In this document: one piece after another, positions 55,284 through 64,000 of the stretch
How the letters are laid out: every line of letters starts with the position of its first letter
Numbering within the stretch: the first letter of the stretch is position 1
Assembly (NCBI GenBank): GCA_013423325.1
Contig: BLJB01000174.1
Coordinates: forward strand, 1 to 64,000
Direction: 5' to 3'
Length of the DNA stretch: 64,000 nt
From: Usnea hakonensis
Taxonomy: Eukaryota > Ascomycota > Lecanoromycetes > Lecanorales > Parmeliaceae
Translations under genes and position numbers: made by a program
The notes under the pieces: model-generated
Database searches by the model: none
Seen by the model: only the letters and a program-made list of their open reading frames with translations
Told to the model about the DNA's origin: nothing

Positions 55284-58200
55284 TTACTGCACCGCCGTAC
55301 GTTGCTGTTTTCGTGCTAGATAGTCGCCTAACAGTCCGTCCAGTCGGTTCGAAATGTCTCCCAGTTTCCTGTTCTCCTCTCTGAAGAGGTTTCTTACCAC
55401 TGGATGATCCCGACCAACAGGTTTGATTTGACTTCTGTCATGAACAACGAGAAGTAAATCTCTGATTTCACTATCATCCTCCAGATAGGCTCTCAGACTG
55501 GCATCGCTCCATGTAGGTGTCGATGACTGCGCAGTGGACGCTGGAGTCTCCTCACGGGCAATGTTCTCGGTGGGTACCTCGATGAGTTCGGGTGATGAGA
55601 GAGGAGATACGGGAGAAGTGGATGGGTCGTCTTGCGATGAAGTGTCAACCATAAGTTGAGGAGGCTGAGGACTGCGGTAGTGTTCTTGAGGCGGGAAGAC
55701 TTCAACTGGAGACTCGGACAGCCGTTCTCGCGTTGTCTCCGTGACTGGTTCGACGGTGGGGATCGTAGCATTTTGAGGTTCGTGAACTTCATGTTGAGCG
55801 TTTCGAGCGGTGGAATGCTGGGACTCTGGTTCTTCATACGATGGACGTTCGGAGAAGGGTTCAGGCTCTTCGCCTTCGGAGGAGGAGTCGAAGTCGTCCA
55901 TGTACATGCGATGCTTGGCTTTTTTGACTTTCTCTGGTTTTGGTCCCACAGGCGAGGATTTGAGAGCGTCTTTAATAGGCGAAAACATTCCGCGTCTATT
56001 ATCCTTTGGAGACCCCGATTGCATGGGTTCTTCGTCTCGGACGGCTTGGAAAACCCCTCGTGGAGCATCTTTGGGGGAAGCTGACTGCGTGCTTTCTTCG
56101 TCTCGGACTGGTAAAGATATTCCACCCATAGCGCCTTTGGGTGACCCTGATTGCATCAATTCTTCATCTCGGACAGGTTGAAAATTCCCACGAGTAACTT
56201 CTTTGGGTGACCCTGATTGCATGGTTTCCTCATCTCGAACGGGTGACAATATCCCACGTCTAACATCTGTTGGCGAACCTGATTGAATTGCTTCCTCGTT
56301 CTGAATAGGCGAGAATATCCCATGAGAAGCATCTCGTGGCGAACCTGATTGCGATGATTCCTCATCCCTAAAAGACGAGAACATATCGCGCCTCCCATCT
56401 CTTGGTGACCCAGAACTCATGTTTTCGTCGCGTGTGGTCATCGCGGGGTTGAAATTCAAAGCCGGACCCCTTTCCTCTGGTATCAGATCCGCTTCTGTTG
56501 GGACCATGCGCATAGATCCATTTGGGTCGGAGAAAGCGGACGGCGCCCGACTCGATTCCGAAGTAAAAGAGCTCTGCTGTTCTGCGACTGTTGGTCTCTG
56601 GTTGAATGCCTCTCTTTGAGAGAACGATGATTTTGGAGACAGCTTTGCAGGCGGAAGTTTCTGCAACTTGCCGGTTTGCCTTTGCTGTGGAGAAGTAACT
56701 TTTGCAGCTTGTGAGTCCTGGGTCAACGATTCCAAGGATGGCTGAGGCGACGATCTTGTTGGAGGTGATAATGCCTGCCTTGCCAATTCGCTGGACGATT
56801 TCTTACCGTCTTCGAAATCTTTGTCGTCGCCTTTGCCCTTTTTGTCTCTTCGTTTAAACATTCCACCCAACATGCCTCTTTTCTCTTTCCGCTTCTTGTC
56901 TTCTTTGCCTTTCTCTGTAGGAGCGTCTTTTTCAAGAGAGTCTAGACTCGCATGGGTCTTGAGCTGATTCAGATAACATCAGTAACAAATTCGTTGTGTC
57001 AAGAAAAAGAACTTACGTCTTTAACTTCGCCTGACTTCGAGCCAGATCCGTTTAAATCATCTCGCAAGAGACTTGGCGTGAGATTGATCTTTCGAGTTTC
57101 CACCCCATCATCTTTGAAGAACGAGTCGGTGTTGCGCACAGTCCCTTTCCTAGATGTGACCGAAGTGCCATTATCTGCGGCGGTCAGCCAAAGGAGAACA
57201 TGAGATTCGAGCTGGCTGGGTTCACCTCCGTCGAACATCCCATCACTCGTTTGAACCGGATCTGGAGCGTTACCTTGATCAATTCCCCCATCGTTCCGAG
57301 CCACCAATAGATCTCCATTTTGTCTGACCTCTCGAGCTTGACCTCTAGGCTTGAGTGGCTCGAGTACAGCGCCGTCGTCGACCTGGCTTGACTGATCACT
57401 GCTCTGGGCAGTGGTGCCGACCTGTTCCTGGGCCCCATACTCTCCATTACCCTCCTCATCGTCCGAAGAGTATTCGACATCGGATGGCTCGACGTAAGAC
57501 GGTGCTGTGAATTGAACAGCTTTTTTGTGCCTCTTCATCGCCTTCTTTAAAGGGTTTAGAGAATTTGCTGTTCTTTTGTCTTCTTCATCGCCAAGCATGG
57601 TAGAAGCTAGCTATAGAAGTGATAAACTGTCAATAGAGATCCTGCCCCAGGTCGAAATCACAGCCTTACGTCAAGATTCCTATGCTTGTTTAGCCTTGCC
57701 AGACGCTCCAAAGGCGTCTCAATGTGCTCCGCAGGCAGATAACCTAGATGCCTTAGCAATAGTCACCTGTTGTAGCAAACGAAGCTTACCAATGCTGGTG
57801 TCCTTGACAACCCGTACTAGCCACCAATAGCTATTGGTGTCATCAAGCAGCACCATGGTGTCACCCTTCGTAGCATTTGCTTGGCCTTCGACCGTTGCGA
57901 CGAATGTGTGTAGCGCATAAACGAATTCGAAGTCGATGTCCTCTATTTCTCGTAAGCACTCTCCACCCCATCCTGAATCTGTGAAACGAGAATTATCAAA
58001 TAAGGAAATATCTTCGGTATCATCATCTTTCCTGTCCGGCTTCTGATCGTTCCAGGAAGAGGGAGATGCTGGTGGGGAAGACCGGGCCGATGCGTTTGAG
58101 GCAGTCGAAGGTGACAATGGCGCATCATCGAAGCTATTATCCAGAAGAGGATCGTCGGCAGGAAGCAGGAGGTGTTTGAAGTCGTTAGGGTCGAAGTCTG

Positions 58201-58939
58201 CTTCGTATGAGTCTTCCACGTCCTCGAAGTCCTCTTGGAACCGGCTGTCTCTTCTTTCGCTGATTAGAGGGCTTAGGCGATCACGGCCTTCAGAATCCAG
58301 CTCGTCCACGGCAAGAAGCGTCTTTCGCTTCTTGTTATACCCACCTTCCTGATGATGATCCTTGGATGGGGTTTGATCCCGCTCAATTCGCGGGAACGAA
58401 AGAGGAAAATGGGTAGGGGTCTCGGAAAATGGAGAAGAAGAGAAATCTTCCAAAGGGGGTTCTGACGATGGTGGACTCTCTGTAAGGGGGATATTCGAAC
58501 GAGGGGATGCTAGCCTGCCGGGCCACGGTAACGGTAAATGATACCCACCATCGTCGCCAATTGACGGAGAGCTGGATATCTTATCCATCAAATCGTCGTC
58601 CATGCTCTCGTCTCCATCTGCGTCTCCAACGTCATCCTCGGAACTTCCATTTGCTCCCACATTGCGCAAAAGGTTATTGGAATCTTGGCCAATGCCATCG
58701 GTGCTGCCGTATCCGTCACCGTCTTCGTGTAGCAGCTGTAGTTCTTTACCGGAAAGATCTTGGGAGGCTCGGGGGCTACGACCGTGCTGTTCCGATAGTT
58801 CTTGCTCCACATGTTTGAGCGCGTCGGCTTGGTGAGGAGCGGGAGGGCCTTCACCTAAAGCACTTGGGCGAGCTGGCTGACGAGTATGATCTTTTGCAGA
58901 AGGAGCATTTTGATTTTGGAGATCGATCGTGTCTGCCAT
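55284..58939 (-). CDS. SH3 polarity protein, Bud14/Tea4/TeaC-like
   Basis: Exons 58939-57790, 57743-57670, 57610-57017 and 56963-55284 give 1165 residues. A long acidic, disordered N-terminus comes first. Then an SH3 domain at about residues 343-405: FVYALHTFVATVEGQANATKGD, LLDDTNSYWWLVR, and after the intron GYLPAEHIETPLERLARLNKHRN. Just after it come PLKKAMKRHKKAVQF and a segment with SDVEYSSDDEEG. Known role in Bud14/Tea4/TeaC: links PP1 phosphatase and microtubule-delivered end markers to formin-driven polar growth. I did not find a clear PP1-docking motif. A basic KKRKEKRGMLGGMFKRRDKK segment follows near 620, then a 22-residue tandem repeat. The C-terminus is LRAYLEDDSEIRDLLLVVHD and LGDYLARKQQ, conserved in filamentous fungi. 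Confidence 0.9.
55974..56432 (-). repeat. 66-bp coding tandem repeat, seven units
   Basis: Seven consecutive units of 22 residues (the first 21) with the core RDEE..QSGSP(K/R)D..RG.(F/I).P(V/I). Total 459 bp in the last exon of the TeaC-like gene. Each unit carries SGSP, a possible proline-directed phosphorylation site. Confidence 0.95.
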
Positions 58940-59784
58940 TACTCAAATCAGTGACGCTCTCATTTGTCCACCATTTGATTGAACCGCAAGTATTGAATTT
59001 GTAGTATCTTTAAGTCTGGGGTCCCTCTCACCGGCTCTGATAATGTTCGGTCGTGTCATTGTTCCCCCTCTTGTCACCTAGGCCAGCCTGCGCTAGATTT
59101 GCTATCGGACAAAGAAGCGATCTTCCACCAATTCTCCAACATTCGGAAAGAAGGCAATAGATCAATTGCAGTATGGTTTCCGCAAGTCAAGACGGCCAGC
59201 TGTTCCGCGCGATTCAAATTTAGTGGTTCGGTCTAGAGAGGGCTGGGGAGGTTGCTTCTTACGCAGCAAGATTCTAGAAGAATTCTTGTAATGAAAGCTT
59301 TCAAAGCTGCGAAGAGTCAATGCATGTAACATGCAAGCAAACGTGCGCTATCTAGGTGACTATCGTCGTCGTCGTCGTCGCTTTGGCCTTTTAAGAAAAT
59401 TGCTGGGGTAAAGTTGAACGAGGGGTTTCAGGAACCTGGATTGTTTCATCTGCCGATTGGCGAAAACTTGGCACAATTCACAATTCACACTTCACACTTC
59501 ACACTTCACACCCACTGGCATTACATATAGACGAAGTAAAGTATAAAGTAAACGTCACTCGATTTAGAAGGCTACTTCATACTACAACACACATGACTGC
59601 TGCCCAAGGTGGCTATAACTTCAAACACCTTCATACTCCGTACTCTACATCATGATACATGGAATTTGAAAGTCAAACCTTAGGGTATCTTAAAAGGACC
59701 GTGACACTCCATGGCCCATGCACATGACATTCCCGACCATGCATGTTTCTGCAACCAGGAATTTAATTCATTTCTTCTGATAAG
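58940..59784. other. Intergenic with short tandem repeats
   Basis: Spacer between two minus-strand genes, so it holds the TeaC-like promoter and the GT90 3' UTR. A GTC triplet run lies at about 59365-59380, and 7-bp ACACTTC-type repeats at 59471-59512. Confidence 0.6.
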
Positions 59785-61814
59785 TCAACGATGCGGGCCT
59801 TGATCGAGCGGTGAGACGCCATCGTATTTGTCCAGCTCGCTGCCATCTCCCGAATATCCTATGCGATCTCGATTATCGTCAATGATTCGACCGTATTCGA
59901 GAAGCAGCCTAAACATGTATATCTGAGGTGCAATTTCATTAGCTTGGTTTGCGCTAGCAGAATAATCACAAATCTCACCTCGATGTCATCTCTTCGCAAG
60001 ACCTTTTTCGCCCACTCCCGTCCCTGGTCTGCTATCCTCTTCCCTTCCGTATCATGTCTAGCCACGTAAGCCTTGCCATTGGCATCTTCGTTCTCTATTG
60101 CTCGCTGGTCCGGGCTTGTGCCGACTCCAAGAAAATACGTGAGTAAAGTGTAGATATCATCGTAGCGGTTGTCCATGGGAACGAAATGGCGCCATGCGAA
60201 TAGTCGCGAATCGTGCCACTCGCGGAAAATGGTTGCCTTGATTGGAAGAGACTTGCTCTCTAGAAACGCGATCCATCGCCCGGAGAAGGAGTGGCCATCA
60301 ACATCAACCAGTATTTTATTTTCGAACTGCTCTGCCATAGGTACCATAGGCCTTAATGTCCACACATTGTCATAAAAACTGCAATCCGGAATACAGCCCC
60401 AAGTCTCAGTGAAACCGACATCAGTGTGCTCTTGAGCAAAGTGTGAAGGATGAAAGTCCCTGTAATTTTCGAACTCGCCCTTCTTTTCAGGCTGTTCGGT
60501 CAGGACACGGATCTCCTTATTTGCCAATTCAGTACTGTTCGTTTGCATCACAAGGCGTTGCCGATGCATTCGCTGCCAATTATCCGCAACCTGCGTTCCC
60601 CCAGACGTAACGCCCCGCCAGATCATTACGTCTTTCTTATCCTCCCAATTCAAGTCTGACTTGTCATCGTAGTCGTATCTCTCATCGTGCTTGTAATACA
60701 TGTTTGCTGGGAAAAGGATGTCGCTGTTGACATTGACTTTGCACTCGCCAAAGATTGGTACAAGCCTTTTTGTGGCCAGCAGAGAAGAACTTGAGTAGAG
60801 GAGGCCGTGTTTATCTTGAATCTGTGGGCCCACCACGCAAAGATCTGATGTCTTATTGAAATTGGTAATGAGGCCTCCAAGACGGTCTTTGTACGTAAGC
60901 TCAGCTTCCTGGGTACTGACATTGTGATGACGTGCAGGCGATTCTGGTGGGCAGGCGGTGCTGGCAACTTCCATGTACTGCTTGCCGGCGTGAGAATACC
61001 ACTGTGGGTCTTCCAGAGGGGTTCCATCATCTTCATTTGTCAAATTTAAGAGACCTTCCATGGTCGCGCTGAATTCGTCCATGGTCTCAGGGGGCGTTCG
61101 TCGTGACTCCTGTTCCTTTTTGAGCAAATCTTGCATGTCTTCCCAGGACACCACGACGCGCGGTTGGTCCAACCTATTGACAGCGATATCCATATCTGGT
61201 AGGAATTTGATGAACTTTTTAATCAGCTTTATCAACGTTTCTGACCTCCAAGAACCATTACTTTCTTTAACGACCTTGTGATCACGAACATGTATGCAAG
61301 CGACTCCCTGGTCTGCATGCTTCCACATATTGGCTGCCAGGTTCCTGATGATCTTTGGTTCAACAGCCCAGAACGGACGTATATCGTCCATGATTTGCTC
61401 AAAGTCGTCGATGTTGTGAACATTCCTTTTCCTAGCGTACTTATACCAGTCCTTGAAGCCTGGTGGAGGGTGTCGCCCGTTTCTCCTCCTGTAAGTCTTG
61501 ACTGTTTGCTTGAACGAAGTAGACCTGCCATCCTCGTACTTGCGCCAATTCTTATCAGACTCTTGCATCAACAAAGATATGGGATGCGCATCAACGGGCT
61601 CCAGTGGACTGCCGAAATCCTCGCCAGCGTGCCATGGCTTTTTGGGTCTCCCAGGTATTCGTATGTCCCTCAATTGCTCCTTGATATCGCCCAACTGATC
61701 CTTGATGGAGTCGCTTGAGAGGCCGGAAAATACGACAATGTTAGAAACCAAGGCCACCGATGCAAGGGCAGCGAAAGTATAGAACAGCCGCCGCTTGATT
61801 GTTAAAGACACCAT
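59785..61814 (-). CDS. GT90 (CAP10-like) glycosyltransferase, type II membrane
   Basis: Exons 61814-59979 and 59922-59785 give 657 residues. A short basic N-terminus and one membrane helix (about 10-30, FYTFAALASVALVSNIVVF) predict a Golgi type II protein. The stem is followed by the CAP10/GT90 domain: RPFWAVEPK, SDILFPANMYY, the hallmark MIWRGVTSGG (about residue 395), DVGFTETWGC, DVDGHSFSGRW, LESKSLPIKATIFREWHDSRLFAW and YFLGVG. The second exon ends the family with YMFRLLLEYGRIIDDNRDR. Relatives include cryptococcal Cap10 (xylosyltransferase-like capsule protein) and O-glucosyltransferases. The sugar donor cannot be told. I took the ATG at 61814 rather than an upstream GTG. Confidence 0.92.
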
Positions 61815-62202
61815 GCTCACGATAGTCGTTGAAAATTCGGTCTGGTACCTGGCCTCCGACGCATTGAAGGAAGCTCAGCTGAATGTTTTGCTGAGCATCT
61901 ACGGATCACTGTTCCAGCCATACTGAGCTTTCAGTAATCATTGCAACCGGTGTAATAGCCGATTGACAGGTTTGATTTTAGGACATTCAATGCATATGGA
62001 AGCAAAGAATCTATAAATCTCAATCTCCTGGCCAGGGCTCGCGAGGACACGCTCGCAACGGAATAACGATTAGCCGATAGGCGAGTGTGCAACCTAGGCG
62101 ATCTATGGTCAAGGCTGAAGCTTGTCTCTCATCGACGAGCTGCGCGGCTTGGAGTATCATCACCTCATATCAATAATCATTGAGCCCATCCTCATCGTCA
62201 CA
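61815..62202. other. Shared divergent promoter region
   Basis: 388 bp between the GT90 start and the uL15m start. No other feature recognised. Confidence 0.5.
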
Positions 62203-63137
62203 ATGCCACCCAAGTTCCTCAATCTATTTCGAGTCTCTCCCCCAATCTCTCGCCCAGCTGCAGAGATTTCAACATTCCTCGTGCCCTTCCTCTACAACCA
62301 AAAACGTGATGCTCACATCCTTGCGACGCTGGCTGACAATCCCGGTGCACTCCATAAGAGGATAAGGAGAGGAAGGGGGCCGTCTTCAGGCAAGGGCAAA
62401 ACATCGGGAAGAGGCCACAAAGGTCAAAAGCAGCATGGCAAGGTACCCCGAGGGTTCAATGGAGGGCAGACGAAAGACGAGGTAGTTCATGGAAAACGAG
62501 GTGATCACAACTTCAGCATGTAAGTCAATCTCAATTTATTTAGAAGGTTCAAACGCTTACTACCCTCATTGTCAGCTTCTCCGTGGACATGCAACCCCTC
62601 AATCTTTCCAAGTTGCAGGACTGGGTGAACCAAGGCCGCCTTGACCCATCGAAGCCCATTACGATGAAGGAGCTCCGCCAATCTCGCTGTGTCACCAACA
62701 TCAAAGACGGTGTTAAGCTGCTCGCAAGGGGTTCGGAAGACCTGAGTGCTCCGCTAAATATTGTAATATCTCGAGCTTCCGCCAAAGCAATAGCCGCCGT
62801 TGAGGCTGCTGGCGGCTCAGTGACTACTCGATACTATACGGCCTTTGCGATTCGCAGCATAAATCAAGGGAAGATGGATCCGATTCACTCGCTCCAATCG
62901 CGAATCAATGTAGGTGAAAATACGCCGAGAAAATCTTTCTCCCATCGACTGCCAGACCCTACGAGTAGGAAGGACATCGAGTACTACCGAGATCCCGCAC
63001 ATAGAGGATATTTAAGTCATCTGGTACCGAAAGGGCACGGTCCGAGTCTGTTCTTTAAAACACCAGGGACAAGCAATTTAGCTGCCAAAAAGAAGTCGAA
63101 ATCAGGAGCAACGGCGGCGGACAACACGATCTGGTAA
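62203..63137 (+). CDS. MRPL10: Mitochondrial large-subunit ribosomal protein uL15m
   Basis: Exons 62203-62519 and 62576-63137 give 292 residues. A mitochondrial presequence precedes the uL15 basic N-terminal loop: KRIRRGRGPSSGKGKTSGRGHKGQ, then GFNGGQ. The C-terminal uL15 fold follows: VKLLARG, LNIVISRASAKAIAAVEAAGG. A fungal mitochondrial extension ends the protein (DIEYYRDPAHRGYLSH). It binds 23S-type rRNA in the mitoribosome. The intron joins HNFSI to FSVDM in frame. The symbol follows the yeast name. Confidence 0.93.
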
Positions 63138-63373
63138 AGAGGTGTTTGCAATCTTAGCTGAGGGACTGTGTTTATATATCAAGTTTCTGTACATCCCACC
63201 TAACGGGGTCTTCTATCGTGACGATTTTGAACAGTGAACTCCTAGTTGGAGTCTTCGGAGTTGTTTGCAAATATACATGCTCATTTTGATAGGTTACTAG
63301 GTCTCCATATCTAGAGCCGCAGTTCCTCTCGGAATAATCATCGCAGCAGTGATTTGTCCGGTGCTCAACCCGA

Positions 63374-64000
63374 TCATGCCACCCTGATGCCGCTGCCGTC
63401 TGTCCCATTCACACCAGCCTTGGGGAGTGTCAACTGTACAGAGAATTTAGGGTCATTCTCGTACTCGTTCAGTTTTGCCTCGAATTTTGCACCACTAGCC
63501 CACATAAATAATACCTACAGATATCGGAATTAGTGACTTCTTCCGGAACAAAACTTAAAGTTGATGAGCCTGATAATTATTCTTCTCACGAGGCATGGCT
63601 CGGCACTCATGAATGGTATTAGGTGGTATGTGCACTTACCAGCCCTGGACTCTTAGATATGCCTACCAGTATGATTGGTCAGTGCTCGACAGCCGCGATA
63701 GACTTGAAGGGCGTGATCTCTGGGCCACAATGACAGGTATTGCGATACGTACCCGATTTTATGAAGATTTCACCACCAGCGGACTTCTTGTCTAAACAGT
63801 CAAGTATGAGCAAATTCCCGGACAACTTGATGGTCCCCCAGCTGTTGATGTCTAGTGGATTTGTCAATCCAGCAGGGTCTGTGTATGGCATAAGTGCAAA
63901 GTTGCAGGTATCTATTTGGTACAGTGTCAGCATCACGACCTCGGGGTCTACATGGCACGGGAAATCATCATACTCATTGCATAGTACTTCGGAAGCTGTA
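63374..64000 (-). CDS. Partial gene of unknown function, 5' end beyond the window
   Basis: A minus-strand coding exon enters from the right edge and runs to 63753 (reads EVLCNEYDDFPCHVD, ..LYQIDTCNFALMPYTDP.., GGEIFIKS), ending at a GTACGT donor. A final exon fits at 63514-63374 (LFMWASGAKFEAKLNEYEN .. GIRVA stop) after a TGTAG acceptor. One or more small exons must lie between 63752 and 63515, because the two phases do not match directly. I do not recognise the family. Confidence 0.4.

Overview
The window is nuclear DNA of a filamentous ascomycete (Pezizomycotina). Genes carry many short introns (about 45-110 nt, GT..AG, often with a CTAAC-like branch site). There is a TeaC/Tea4-type SH3 polarity protein, a NACHT-ankyrin protein, three fungal rhodopsin-domain membrane proteins, and an AT-rich repeat showing transitions typical of repeat-induced point mutation (RIP). 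Leotiomycetes (Helotiales-like) is my best guess, but that is inference from gene style. Most genes appear as several ORF fragments; I joined them by reading splice sites and conserved family motifs, and exon coordinates are given per gene. All 26 gene models are manual, with no transcript data.

Layout. 1-1321: RIP-degraded AT-rich repeat and a perfect hairpin. 1322-4514: FAD-linked oxidase, a less mutated copy of the same repeat, and a small secreted double-psi beta-barrel protein. 5810-11434: two translational GTPases in tandem, mitochondrial EF-Tu and the 60S maturation GTPase EFL1. 13098-19273: a secreted protein with PNQPDQ-type repeats, a decayed reading frame, and a frameshifted NACHT-ankyrin gene. 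19994-29571: TLC-domain membrane protein, rhodopsin-domain protein, Imp1 peptidase, Vac8, and exosome subunit Csl4. 31751-38136: two more rhodopsin-domain genes around an amino-acid/GABA-type permease. 38701-41238: coiled-coil protein. 42898-46700: a divergent pair, an acyl-CoA synthetase (AMP ligase) and a stand-alone carrier-condensation (T-C) NRPS-like protein. 47382-54236: membrane protein, Mid2/WSC-like surface protein, DWE-type kinase, and a small GPI-type protein. 55284-63137: TeaC/Bud14-like polarity protein, GT90 (CAP10-like) glycosyltransferase, and mitochondrial ribosomal protein uL15m. A partial unknown gene runs off the right edge.

The two most striking signals are these. (1) A recurring compositional switch: at least six loci have a strongly C-rich block on the + strand that flips within tens of bases to a strongly G-rich block. 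It is always C then G, and it crosses from coding into non-coding DNA. (2) The divergent ligase/T-C pair has C-termini that read as a canonical (SRL) and a near-match (PKL) peroxisomal targeting signal, which suggests a small split NRPS-like system acting in peroxisomes.
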